A DNA stretch of 64,000 nucleotides from contig NC_058042.1 of the NCBI RefSeq assembly GCF_020085105.1, positions 28,539,501 through 28,603,500 on the forward strand, given 5' to 3'. The position numbers and the translations under genes are program-made. The notes beneath the pieces are model-generated. The model did not search any database. It saw only the letters and a program-made list of their open reading frames with translations, and was not told the origin of the DNA. Numbering within the stretch: position 1 is the stretch's first letter; each line of letters opens with the position of its first letter. This document shows, piece after piece, positions 1 to 12,900 of this stretch. Origin of the DNA: Siniperca chuatsi (taxonomy: Eukaryota > Chordata > Actinopteri > Centrarchiformes > Sinipercidae).

Positions 1-239
1 ACAATTAAAGGCCACATAATTACAGAAGGCACTTCAACACAGCCAAACCAGTAATGTTCTCTTCCAGGAATTCCAGGGATGGGTGTGACTGTTCACTAAA
101 AGTAGTCATGGATGTGCCTGGTTTACAAAGTAGTCCCTATAATTACCAGCCCTGACGGCCTTCGGGTTCTGGGTCAGGGTGAGGGGTGCATGACTCGATG
201 TGGATCGTCATATGTTGTGATTTTAGTTTTGACGATCAA

Positions 240-420
240 TAACTGCTTTTAGAATGTCTGCCGTTGGGATGCATCAATTCGATATCGGATATTGGTCCGA
301 TACTGGCTCAAACAGCTGGATCGGATATCGGTGACAATGGTGCCAATCTTTCCAATTCAATTCTACGTTTACGCCTACGTGCGCTTAACACGTCATGCGT
401 CAGCAGCGATTATGATTCAC
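240..420. repeat. Possible decayed DNA-transposon fragment (GATATCGG-type)
   Basis: TCGATATCGGATATTGGTCCGATACTGGCTC and GGATCGGATATCGGTGACAATGGTGCC resemble subterminal sequence of fish hAT-like elements. A related look (GGCCGATACAATTG) is seen near 4438-4451. The evidence is only motif style. Confidence 0.3.
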
Positions 421-3257
421 TGGTTAAAACTATAAACCAGCACAAAAATTACATCATAAACCACCATGTTCTGTACAGACACATTATAAACAATTACAAA
501 AAGTAACATTTGCATTTTGGAACATAAAACTACTCAGTTCAGCACTGCATTATGGGAAATGTGCGCCGATGCTACAATATGTAACAAGGCGGCAGCAGCG
601 ACACGTTTTGCTGTCATTTCTGGTCGCGCTGCTTCTGCCCTCTCGTCTTCCTTTGTTAAACTTTATTAACAACACAGTAATATTCAAACAGAAACTTAAA
701 CATCACAAGCCACAACTCCAAGGCTCCCTGGCTTATATTTTGCTCTCATTCAATTTAGTTGTATTGTTTTTTTTCTGGAATTTTTATTCCTCACCAATTT
801 GCTGCTGCATTTAAAAAGGTTTACACTTGAATTTTAATTCCTGTTAATATTGAAGATTTGTGCACAATTGTTATTTTAATAATAAATAACAATTCAGTAA
901 ATTTATATCTGTGTATGAATGTATCAAGCCTGATGTTAGTTATTGTATAGCCAACATACTGACCTATATACTGTGTATTGCTGTTGCATCTAAAAACAGG
1001 ACCAGACACGAGAAAGTCATGCCTGGGCGATTCATGTTTATTTTGATAAATGTAGGACAAAGTTTTGTTTGTACCAAGCAGACAAATTCAATATCAAAAT
1101 GGAAAGAAAAATCATTTAAGGCTCGAGGTGAAATTACAATTACAAACATAGTTTTGCTTCTTTTACTTAATGATTCATCACTTCTTGTTATATTACATTA
1201 CAAATGGCTGCTGCGTCCTTTTTCTTATAAATTGTGCACTGGTGACACTCCCCTGCATACCTCCCAGAGTGGTCACAGAGCAAGATGGGCTAAGAAGGGC
1301 TGCTTCAATTAGTAGATTAATTGATTAATCAACAGACAAACAACTACTTGATTAATTGTTTGATTAAAAGTCATTTTCACACACAATCACTGTACTTACA
1401 CACGTAAAATGGAAGCAAATAGACTTGAAGCATCAAAATACCCTTCAGAGACGGATGACTGAAAAATGGTGAAATGTTTTCTGTGTAGACACGCCGTGAT
1501 CGTTGATGAAAAAAATTGTTAGTTGGTAAATAGCGATTTTAACATATGTTTCACACATCTGGTGAAACCTCCAACAAAGAGAGGACATCACAGTTGTTTT
1601 TAATCATAACTTACTCATCTGACCTTACAACATTAATGAAACCCTATACCTGTTGCATCTTCAGTCCCACCATTGTGGTTGCAAAACTAGATGAGAAGCA
1701 GTGGCTCAAAATGTGACCACTCAAAATCACACTCCTATACACTGGCTTTCACAGTAACCATTCAAAATTGTGATTCATTTAAATATGGATGAGAATTTCA
1801 TGAGAAAAAGTAGTTTGAAATTCTTTGTTAGTTCCTTTAGCTCTTAGCATGCTATCACGTGCAGCAGTCCTAAGATACGTCAAGGGCCCAAGATGCATGC
1901 TAGCATTTTATACGCTATTGTCTGTTAAATACAGCTTTAGCTCCTGTATTTGAGTGGCTGTAAAGGTATCAAACGCTATATTGTGAATGGAAAGGACACT
2001 CCCACAAGCATAAGACAGTAACCTGATGTAGGTAACGTAGGTGTTTTCTGGCAAAAATTAAGGCAGGTATGTGTTTACTGAATGTATTGCATTTTAAGTT
2101 GATTTGCCAAAAGCACAAACTGATTTAAATGTCTCTAACATTGCTCCTCAGTGACATCTCTGCAGTAGAAGCTAAGGGAAGGGAGAGCATTTCTCAGTCA
2201 CAATCTCAATCACTTTCAGACCAGAGATTCAAACAGGCAACCACATTGTGCCAAACCAGCTTCATCTATTTCTAGACTAGTGTGTGGGTATCAAGTGAGA
2301 GAGTGGGTGTCTGTAATCAGTACATGATGGTATAGAGCTAATCATAGCTGAGATTAGACAGACATCAGCAGGAACTAGTAGTCACTGGGCTTCCTTAAGC
2401 CCTAAGCACTGGGTCACACAAGTCAGACTGTCTGGATAACACGACCTTTCTGCTAGAGCTGGGCTCCTCTGACTTTGACTTACTCCTATGAAAAACACTT
2501 CCACCCTCTTCCTTGCTGCCTTACATAACATATACACCACACAGTGTCAATGGTGTTACCTGGGCTGTTCCTTTATGTGGTTGTTCTGTATGTGTGTCAG
2601 TATGTACTGTACTATTCTATTGTATGTTACAGGTCCTGTTGTCATGTAATATACGTATGAGGAGCTAAAGCCGCACATTAGTTTTATAGACCAAATCCTG
2701 CGCTGCACAAGCCCCATCACTTTAAACACACATACCGAGAAACAATATCTCAACTTATTGAAACACTTTTGTCATCTGAACAGTCTGATGGCTTCAACCT
2801 TGTGGAACAACAAAGCTTTAGCACCATTCTGCTATTTATCTATCGATCAACACTAACTGCCTCAGTAAATCACAATATCATCCATTCCTTTCCTCACTCT
2901 CTCCTTTCCCCTCCTTTACTGCCTTACTCCATCCTTTAAAATTCTACTTATTCCATCCGAAATCAGTCATTTCTAAATAGCACACCACTACTGTGGAAAC
3001 CACATCGCTGTTAAGACTGCTTGTAGCAGAATCTGAATGTTGTGAATGTTTCACATCCAAATCACTCTGCAAATAGACGCCTGGTCAGTTTTGTTGGTTT
3101 AATAGTATAAGTGACCTTCCCAACACACTTTGCAATTCTGTTTAATATATCATGGCTTGCAGTTATACGTACTACAGTTGCTGGAAACAACAGTGTTCTC
3201 TCACTATCCTCTGTAGTTACTGGTGTCAAAAAATATATCAAAACTCATTTATGACAT

Positions 3258-3276
3258 ACACACACACACACACACA
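3258..3276. repeat. (CA)n microsatellite
   Basis: A short uninterrupted CA run in igf1r intron 2. Confidence 0.9.
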
Positions 3277-6200
3277 GTGCTTACCATATGTAGCAGTAGT
3301 TCCCTTCTCTCCTCACTCATGGTACTGTTTTTTTAGAATAGCTTGCTAAAGAACTACCACAGAGCCTTCGTGAATGGTGTTGGTTGAGCACAACAGCAGG
3401 CGTGCTCCCCCTGTTCAAAACTATATCAAAGTATTGTATTAAATTTTGAAACTTCAGTGCCATGACAACACTTGGAGACAGGCTGTAGTTTATTAGTTCA
3501 TTCTATGTATCTCTAGATGAATATCTAAAAATAACCCTCATCACCTCATCAGATTAGCATAGCATTCTTCAGTGTCCCCTAATCGGCTGCTTTGGGCATC
3601 TCAAAAGGTCCAGAGGCTGTTATCTCTCAAGCAGTTCAATCGATTTCATCTCTGGCAGTGGCGCAAGTAACAAAAAGCCCACTATAGTATGTGTCAAATT
3701 AAAATATTTAGTGTAGTGAACTTAGGCTCGTTAACTCCATATACACCTAGCCAATATGGCTGCATCCTACTCACAATCCAACATCCTTCAAGTACCAGGC
3801 ACAACCTGTAAGTTTATGAGCAAAGATTACGTTTTTTTTTTGGTATGGAAGCAGCATATTCAAAGCTGACGTGCTTTCCACCTCTTTGCTCTAATGTTGT
3901 GTTCACTGTGCGCTACACCTGAAGTTGATATCTGACTCCCACTACAGCTGAATCACCCTCACAGAGGAAAAACAGAAAAATGATGTGTGAGAATATATAC
4001 AGTAGCTGACTTTTAGTTGTATTTAAAAAGTGCAGGGAGAAAGTGACGTTGAAAGGAGGATCAATGAAGCAACCGGGTTTTTATTTGTCTGGCTCGGGAA
4101 ACAAAATTGCAACAAGTTCATCAATGGAGCTTTGTGTCTCAGTCCCAAACTCTAAACACAACCCAAAACTTTATAGCCCAATTCAACACCTAAATATCAA
4201 ACATGCTGGGAGAGAGCAGACACTTTCAAGGTCAAGTACAGCAGAAAACCCCAAAAACATCAGTGAAGTAGAAACTGAAAACAGGCTAGTGAACATTAAG
4301 AAAATATATGTAAACTATGTTTTGGTGACACGGTTTCTTAACTGTTAAACATATCTTTGGTACATGTGTATTGCAATTTCTTGTTATTTATCGGCAACAT
4401 ATACACCATACAGATATATCTGCAATGAGCTAATATTGGCCGATACAATTGACCCAGCTGATTCGTCGGTTAGTTGTTGTTCAAAAAGACAGCAGATTTT
4501 TAACAGAAACAATATTGTTTATTTTCTTGTATGTTGATTAAAAGAGATTAAGCAATAACCTGGTCACTTCTGTGATTTACAGTGAAGCAGCGTACCTAAG
4601 TGGGCTTTCTGTCATGTTAGTGATGTAGAAATATATCTATTCTATCTATTGTACCATTCATTGTGATCAAGAACAGTCAGCACAGATCACTGATTTTACA
4701 TCCAAGTTAAACTCTAGCAAGTAACATGATTTATGCCCTCTACCGATTCCAGCTAAAAGTTTTATATTTTTCAAAACAAAATCATGCGGCAGAACTTTTC
4801 AGGCAGACAACACTTTTTTTAGAGGCCCTATTCCAGCCCTTACCCACTCACCTAAAGCCTTTTTTTTAAAGTTACATTTTATGCAGAAGAATAGTTGTTA
4901 TGGTGGTGGGAGTAAGGGGGTAGCCATGTGCACTGCTGTCGGCTAGTGTCTTTTTTGATACTGCCACTAGAAGTTGCTACAGTCAGAAGCACTCAAATCC
5001 TACACATAAAAAAGGCATTAAGTTTGTTTTCATACTTGATTCTTGTCTTGACCTGCAACGCCACCATTCACAATAAAATGACAAAACTAACTACTTTGTC
5101 CCATACTGTATTTGAGCTGACTGAACCACAGATATCGTTTTACAAGGACACAAAAACAGATCATTTAAACATGAACATATACATCGTTTGTACACATGCA
5201 CATTACCTTTGTCTTTTAACTTCTAGAGAAAAAAAATATATTAATTCATGAGGGTAACTGTCTCAAAAGGATAACATGTCAGCTAAATGACTATAAATCT
5301 AAATGAGCAAACACTGACATGTCAAGTATAGTAAATTCATTTAGTGGCAGGCTGAGCAACAACCCTGAAGACAATACTTTTAGTTTCATGTGTAATCCCT
5401 TCAACCAGGGGTTAACAAAAGACAAAAATTCCTTCCAGTAAATCCCTGAAGACCTACTTTGTACTTTAATGATGTGCTTTCATCTCCTCAGACCATACAA
5501 AGCACCGGAAAAACATCCCCCATGCTGTTCAATGTGTGAGCGTGTGTGCGGGTTTGTTTGAGAGAGAGAGTGAGACAGTGTGTTTGCTTCCCAGCACGCA
5601 CAAACATGGCTCTTCTTTAGAAGAAGCCCATGAGTTATGAACGAGACAAAAACACCCAAACCAGATTCCAAAAAACAAATGAGGGAAGTAAACATGGGAG
5701 AATGTAACCCCCACCACCACGACTGAAAAACACTCCACTTTCCCAGAGAAGGAAACAGGCTTTGAACCCTCTTTTCCCTCTAACAGTTTTATGAATGAGT
5801 TCAGGGCTGAAAGCATGTCCTTTACATTAACTCAATGAAAATAGGGCTAGCACTTTTTGCATCCGTCATTTATTGATCTGATGAATGGCCGGGTCTGGAA
5901 ATAAAAAGCCTCTGAATACAAAAGTTGACTCTCATGCCAGCACAGCAGACGACCTGTGAGCAAGGCACACATTCAAATAGTAGATCCCACATAAGATTAC
6001 TGAAGCTTGATACAGGGCGTTATCAGAAGAGACAAATGAAAACCATCACAAGCTGGTCCTCTGTGGACAGAGTGTTTAATGCTACGGGTAAATCAAAAAA
6101 CAGACATGATTATAAGTATAGCAGCATCAGGCTTTACTATTTGTATTGCTTACATACTACTAACACACAGGATCGTATAGCATACATATAAACAGCCTCT

Positions 6201-6813
6201 GATCTGCAGACTGGAGCCGCCAGACAACTTGAGGGAATGAACACTGTTTGGTCAACCAATTCAACTACTCCAGCTATCGGCCTTCCTCACTTTAATGAAG
6301 CCCGGCATTACTACCTGCAGACTTCTCCAATTAACTACTTACTAAACAGCACAACAATGCAGTCTCTGCAGTGAGAGCAGTAGTGCTCATGTTGTTTGAG
6401 ATCAATTCTGTTTTAAGGCATTGGCAGATGATGGCCCATTTGCCCTGGCTGACACACTCCCTCTGGAGCCCAGTTGACGGCTTATGCATCTTCACATGGT
6501 CATTCTCCACTTCTTCTATATTTAGTCTACTTAAACTGACTTAATAAAACATGTCGACCTTTTGGAAAGGAAGATGCCAACTGAACACAAACACATTAGT
6601 CATGGCTAAAATTGTCTGTCCAGTTAGTCAGGTCATGAGATATGGCCGGGAACAAACTGCAAACATGAGGCTTTGGGGCAAGTGTGGTGATGTTATCTGG
6701 ACCCCCATGTCTTAGGACAGTGGAGAAGAACCTACATTGATTCTGCTGAGAGTTCTGAGTTTACAGAATACAATTTCTTCTTCAAGTTAAAAGACACACA
6801 GACACCACTTTAA

Positions 6814-7284
6814 AAAAGGTGGGGTATGCGATTCTAGAGAAATCCAATACCATGACATAGAGCGAACAACGACACAGCAAATAATACAACTAATGTTGGC
6901 TAGGTTGTTGGTTAGCAAACTGTCGCTACAGTTGCTGCTGCGAAGCTAACATGCAGATCCAGGATAAGACGGTTTCCCAGAGCCAGCAAACCAGCTCCAG
7001 ACAGTGATACTCACAACTCTCCTGCTACTATAGCTAACATCACAACAACAGCATATCTTGGCAAACTAGAAAGTAAGCTGAATGTCCATGGGCAAGTCAT
7101 TGAACATTACCTGACACACAAATCATGGCTGGAAGAGTGTTGTGCGGCTCGATCTGAGCCACTTTGTTTGTTTCCCCATTTACAGAGCCAGGGCTCTGTA
7201 CAAACGCCAGATTTTTTTTTTTCCAGCGCACATACAGAGCGGATAGCTAGCGGACCGCAAGGATTAGAATCGCATACCCCACCT
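6814..7284. mobile_element. MITE with perfect 20-bp terminal inverted repeats flanked by TTAA
   Basis: A 20-bp repeat AGGTGGGGTATGCGATTCTA at 6817-6836 recurs as its exact reverse complement at 7265-7284. A TTAA lies at 6810-6813 on the left (with three extra A) and immediately outside the right end (7285-7288). The roughly 475-bp interior has no open frame of note and includes a poly-T run near 7211. Short length, terminal inverted repeats and no transposase are the marks of a non-autonomous DNA transposon. The TTAA flanks would fit a piggyBac-like target preference, but the TIR does not start with CCC, so the superfamily is uncertain. Confidence 0.7.
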
Positions 7285-7329
7285 TTAACTGCCACCAGTT
7301 AACGAAGAAGAATATGGCCCCAGCACTTA

Positions 7330-7510
7330 TATTTGCAGTAGTATTAACAGTGGTTTTAGTAGCAGCAGTATCAATGGTAACTGTTGTATTCTTAGTGGGA
7401 GTAGCAGTTATAGTTGTTATTACTAGCAGCAGCAGATGGCTTAGCAGTTGAAGCAGTAGTTAGAGAAACAGTAGTAGCAGCAGCTGTTGCACTAGCAATA
7501 GACGTATTAC
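7330..7510. repeat. Imperfect AGY-type trinucleotide stretch
   Basis: Many scattered GTA, GCA and GTT triplets (AGTAGCAGCAG-like) form a degenerate trinucleotide region. It creates a 62-codon Ala/Val-rich open frame (7414-7602) that is a composition artefact. Confidence 0.55.
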
Positions 7511-8196
7511 TAGCCAAAAGGCATTTAGTAAAAATAATATCCAAATCTATTTCCTGCCCTTCACAGCCAGCGCCCTCTGAAAAACAACATGTTTTAGTCT
7601 AGTCTCAACAGAGTGGAGACAGAAAGATGGCCTTTTATCAGGAGAAACTGTACTGTTTCTGTACAGCGCTGTTACATTTGACCTCCGTGGCTGCTTGTAG
7701 AACTGGTAGCCTATATATAGACAAAATTCCTTAATGTTATCATCATAACAGTCAGATAACTTCACAAACTGTACAGCTGTATTCTATTGTGGCCTCAAAT
7801 CCAGGAAGTGACAACCTTCAAGCTACAATATCAAGATGACCAAAATCCCAAACAATGCCTAGTCTCACACAATATAGCCTAAATATGATATCGAGGAACT
7901 TTATCTCCAAGTTGTAGCTGCCTGTAATGTTAACGAGGCAGCTATTTGATTGATGATACAAATGGACACTTAGAGATAGTGGTAGCATAAATTACCAAAA
8001 TTTAAATGTCCTATTAAATTGTAGAATTCTTTGTCAAAGCAACACAGCTGTCGGTTGTTGTTGAGTTGATGGAAGATGGATGGCCTTCGCACATGTGAAG
8101 ACACAACTTTAGATAGGGAGTATGGTGGATTCACCATCCATATATTGACTGGTTAAATTATCTGGATAGATATTGTGTCTTATTGGATGAGAAACA

Positions 8197-8198
<2 letters not shown>

Positions 8199-8233
<35 letters not shown>
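8199..8233. repeat. Poly-T run (35 T)
   Basis: An uninterrupted run of 35 T in igf1r intron 2. It could be the poly-A tail of an element on the minus strand, but no element body was recognised next to it. Confidence 0.9.
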
Positions 8234-8236
<3 letters not shown>

Positions 8237-8718
8237 TGAGTCTAATGCCCATGGGCACAAACACAGACAAAGAGGAGAGGAGGGGTCTAGATTTTATTGT
8301 TGATCTCTATAGTGTTTTCTTGCTGACGAGAGAAATGATAAACAGCACAGAGTTCTGCTCCTCCACCTGACACCCCCTCCATCCATCCAACATGTCTTCC
8401 TCTAACATATTCCACCTCCTGGCTTCTTTTCCAGCATGCCCACACTCTGCCACTCCAACAACCCACAAAGCAGGCCAGGCTTGTGCATATGTCACACATA
8501 TTTACATCCCTGTAATAAGTCTGTTTACATTTGTGCATGCCTGCATCTTTGTCTGCACTTCCAGTGTGTTTGATGATGGAGACACTGACAGTGTGTATGT
8601 ACATGCATGCAATCCAGGCCAGTCTTGCGACAGTTCCATGTCACAAGACTGAAAACATCAACATGCTGAGTCTGCAGCAAGGCGCCAGTCACCAGGGAAA
8701 CAATTCAGCCAGACTCAA

Positions 8719-8736
8719 ACACACACACACACACAC
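8719..8736. repeat. (AC)n microsatellite
   Basis: A short AC run within igf1r intron 2. Confidence 0.9.
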
Positions 8737-9411
8737 TCAGTCAGCCAAAACACATCGTGTGAAACACACCAGCAAAACAAGTCATCTAAAACGCTGCAGT
8801 CATAAACACAAAAGGGTGAGTTCACACCCATTGTGCTTGGAGTAGTTTAATTAATCTCTGGAGCATTTACTCCTCTAATTCAGTTTGTTTAGGCAGATGA
8901 GAACATTTGAATTGAACTTTCATGGCACCAAATAAGCGCCACAAGACACATGAGCTGCTGCCTCTTTTGAGAGAAATGCAGTAGACTGCGAACCGCCCTA
9001 AAATACAAGGTTTTTTTGTATATAAGTAAACAGAGGTTGACATTTGACAGCTAGTAGTTGCTCACATTCAGAAAACCTTGCTCAACAGCGACATGGGCTG
9101 AGGCAAAATTGACGTCTTAACTGATGCCTCTACTTAGCTCATTCTTCATGTTTCCTTAACTTGGATAAACACCTGAGATCTGCAGACAAGTCAATCATGC
9201 ATAACAACATCCCCTTGCTTTCCTCCTTCCCCCCAGCCAAAACACAACAGCTAAAACAGTTAAAGTGACAGGTAGCAGGCCACAGCTGTAGGCACAGCAC
9301 CATTCATTACACTCCCAAATCTACACAAGTCAGGCCAAAGGCTAGACTGTCTGCATGATCTATTTGCAATTCAAATCCCTCATGAGCAATCATGTGTGAC
9401 AGTCAGCTTAC

Positions 9412-9978
9412 CTTTCTGGCAGTGATTGGAATTCCAGCAGCGGTAGTTGTAGTTGTTGTTGAACATGGTCTTTCTGCACTGAGGGTTGTTCTCCATGATG
9501 CCTGGACACACATCACTGCACTCCTTGGACTGCTTGTTCCCAGCGATATAATTGTTGAACTCTGCGTCCAGGATGAGGGACCAGTCTATGGAGTCCAAGT
9601 AGCAGAGCTCGGGGTTCTTCTCAATGCGGATAGCGCCGCGGGTGATGTTCCTCAGGTTGTACAGGCCAATGTCCTTCAGGCTGGTCATCTCGAAGATCAC
9701 AAGGGCATAGTTGTAAAAGAGGTTTCGTCCGCGTATAACGGTGAGGTTGGGAAAGAGCGTGCTCAGACTGTCCAGGCCGGATACCCGGAATAGCAGCAGG
9801 TAGTCTGTGATCGTGGTCAGCTTGGGGAAGCTGAGGGAGCGGAAGACTTCCTGGTTGATGTTGTTGTTGTTTTTGTCACCGATGAGGAGGATCTGCAAGT
9901 AGCCCTCCACCACTGTGCAGTTCTCTAGACGCCTGAATTCACTGATGTCGTTGCCAATGTCGATGCTGGGACCACAGA
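9412..9978 (-). CDS. igf1r: igf1r exon 2: L1 ligand-binding domain
   Basis: This 567-nt exon follows a C-rich tract and a CAG acceptor (9981-9979) and ends with donor GTAAGC at 9411-9406. It encodes the L1 leucine-rich beta-helix domain (about residues 31-190) and the first cysteines of the Cys-rich region. N-glycosylation sequons are visible (NCT, NLT, NIT). Between the conserved LLI and FPKL blocks there is an Asn-rich loop ([13 protein letters not shown], about residues 64-76) that is longer than the equivalent human loop; it is encoded by a run of AAC codons. The long open frame on the opposite strand over this exon is a shadow. Confidence 0.95.
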
Positions 9979-12900
9979 CTGCAGGGGGGGAAACGAAAGG
10001 AGAGGGTGAGGGGTCATAATCCATTAAATTCAACAGTAACGTAAATATCACCTCATTTGCTCAATTCTTATTTATTTCTTTGCTGTATCCTTTTATTTGA
10101 CACTCTCCACAGGCATCATAACAGTTTCATCACCACAATATGAGGTCTTGGCTAAATCAAACAGCCCTGCCTGTTCTTGTAAAGCTAAGCAGGAAAACAA
10201 CTACAAGTGATCAAATGATCTGGAGATTTCATCATTTATTTACACCCTCTTTGCAATAAATAGCTGTTAAATGTAACAATATATGAAATAATGCCCTCCA
10301 TTCCTGAAATAGGGATATTTATAAAGAGATGTTTATCCAATACATATTTTAAATATTGACAGTACACTTAGGCTATGCTGTTGTTGACAGAACATGTTTG
10401 CCTTGCAGTTCTCATTTTTAATGCCAACTTAACATGGTGTGACAAAGTAAATACTACTTGAGTCAGGTTCTATTCAAGCTTAGGTTAACAGCGCAATAAA
10501 GTTTAAATTGCTCTGCCTTCAGGCTATTGTTGCTCTTGTGTCCATCGAACATGACCCCAGTTTTTCTTTTCACCGTCTGCTCTTATCAAGCTTTCATAAT
10601 ACAACGACATCAAAGGCATAGAAACTATTCAACTATGAAAGACATCATCCATAAAACGTGTGACTTTCACATAATGAATATGCTAACATACTAATGTTTA
10701 GCAGGTTTAATGTTTACCATGTTCCCTATCTTATTTTAGCTTTTTAGCATGCTAACATTTGCTTATTAGCACTAAACCCAAAGTAGAGCTGAAGCTGGTG
10801 GGAATGTGATTTTTTTTTCAGCTTTTAAGTCCATGAACCATGAATGTCTGTGTAAAATGTCATGGCCATCTATCCAATAGTTGTTTTGGTATTTAAATTT
10901 AGACAGACAGACATTGCCATCCATAGAGCCATGAAAATAACATGGATAAAAACAGCAGCTGTAACTGCAGTGTAGCACCCCCTCCTGGAAAAGTCTCATG
11001 ATGGACAACATGACAGCTCCCCAAAAGTGAAGCCAGAACATATTGATCGCCCCCTGGTGGCTGGATGCAGTGCAGGTCATAAACCACACCCCCTCCATGT
11101 TAGCAGATGGGACATGAGCCAAACTAAAAACTCAAAGTATACGTCAAAAATGTTTTTCCCAAAGATGGTTTCTGTCATTTTAGGTAGTTCTCATTCCGCT
11201 GATGTGTGTTCAAGTGTTAATTTTTCTTATAGGTTTGGTTCTAATTAGTTATTTGATGCTATAAAAAAAGGGTTTCACGTCATGATTGACAACTGAGGCT
11301 GGCTCGCGATTGAGTCGGCCGGGTGTATGGGCGGGACCTCGATACCGCAGCTCCAGCCCTGATCGCTACTGCGCAGATGCTGGCTCCAAATGACGTAACC
11401 AGCGCAAGATGGCTGCGCCTGTATCTGGGATATTTTGGCTTAATTTTTTTTATAGTGGGAGGAAGTGGAGACACGTCGTCCATCCTTATATACAGTCTAT
11501 GATTTAGACAAAGAAATACACGGAACCAAAACAACTACAAAGAAAAAGTTAAAAAAAGGGCACTGCTTTGAATTCTGTGTGGCCTCTGAATAATCCGAAC
11601 CCGCATCAGGAAAACTTTGGTAAGGCATGATGGTGATGATCGGGGATGGCAAACACTCCACCCGGTTTGCCTTTCCAACTTTTACTCCCACCTGTGTGCT
11701 ATGCCTCTAAACAATACTTAGCCTGAAGCCACAGCAGCACCCACAGAAACATGGAGGCCATTATCGCACATCACTGTGAGGAGGATTTAGACTTCAAAAG
11801 CTGGAGGGCAGTGAGTCATGGAAAACTCACACCGACCAGCTAACAGTTTGTCACACTACTACTTTAATGCTGGTCTATAAAGTTTTACTGTATAAATGTG
11901 ACTCAGAGAGGTTTGGGAAAGACACTTAGTTGTTTTCTTAATTGCAACATTTTATAATTAAACATTGCAGGTTTATTGAGTGTAAATTAATGTCTTTTTT
12001 TTTATTAAGGAATTGCCCTAAAAAGCAAAACCTGGAGCTAGAGCAATGTGCCACCGGCTATACGTATTCCTACACTACATGTCACGCCCCAGGGCTGTAC
12101 ACATCACTATATAATAATAAATGTAAAGAAAATAAGTAATAGTGTAATATGTAATAAACTTGTCATAAATGCACTGTTTTGTTTTTAATCTCCCTACCAT
12201 TTTCTAACAAACTACAATAAGGCGATGAAGTATGCTTTATGCATACTGATGTTAAATGTGAATATGTAAGACTAATAAATGTCTCAATGCAGAATATTAT
12301 AAGATCAGTTACAGACAGTACTGCTGATACCAAAATCTGTAGTTCCCCAAAAAATGTGGTGTTTCTTCAGAAACCACGCTGCTACCGAGGTGGAGCAAAG
12401 TTTAATTTTCAAAAGAACACCCTGAACCTTTCTGCTGGCAATGGAAAGTTTTCCCAAACCTCTCAACGTGGTTTGACAGTGTAGCACAACATGACACATC
12501 GCAATATTGGAAAAGGTAGTATATAAGTATAACTAGCTACACACAGCTATCACCATTTTATATTCTCAAAATATATAGGGTTCTGATTTTAGCTTTAACA
12601 ATCAGTAATAATTTACTGTTGGATCAGAACATTAAAAGATTCATTTAAATGTAATTTTTTTTTGCTGTTAAAAATGGTCAACAAACTCATGTTTGTGAAC
12701 ATGATATCAAACAAATCATCTTTTAGGTCATGCAGCTCAGTGGCTCTCAACTCAAAACCACTAAAGAGCAGCTCTGGAGTCAGTTAGACACAGAAAGAGA
12801 GGTGCTATGATTGTATGCCACTGCCATAATGCAAACTGCAGGTAAGTGATAAAACAAATAAAACACCCCCTCAATCCCCTCAATAGTGATCAGTCACTTG

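Larger units (their letters stand above)
1..9411 (-). other. igf1r intron 2 (partial), no gene seen
   Basis: This AT-rich intronic DNA contains no exon I could recognise on either strand. It holds microsatellites, a 475-bp MITE (6814-7284), a 35-base poly-T run, an imperfect AGY-type trinucleotide stretch (about 7330-7510), and degraded GATATCGG-type repeat fragments near 240-420 and 4380-4470. Open frames of 60-130 codons here have no family similarity that I can recognise. Confidence 0.7.

Noticed and set aside
911..1312. 133-codon open frame in igf1r intron 2
   Set aside because: No recognisable domain, no splice or promoter context, and biased AT-rich composition; expected by chance.
4043..4348. 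101-codon open frame in igf1r intron 2
   Set aside because: No family similarity and no conservation signal that I can judge from sequence alone.
9392..9793. 133-codon open frame on the plus strand
   Set aside because: It lies antisense to igf1r exon 2 and is a shadow of that strongly conserved exon; no family similarity.
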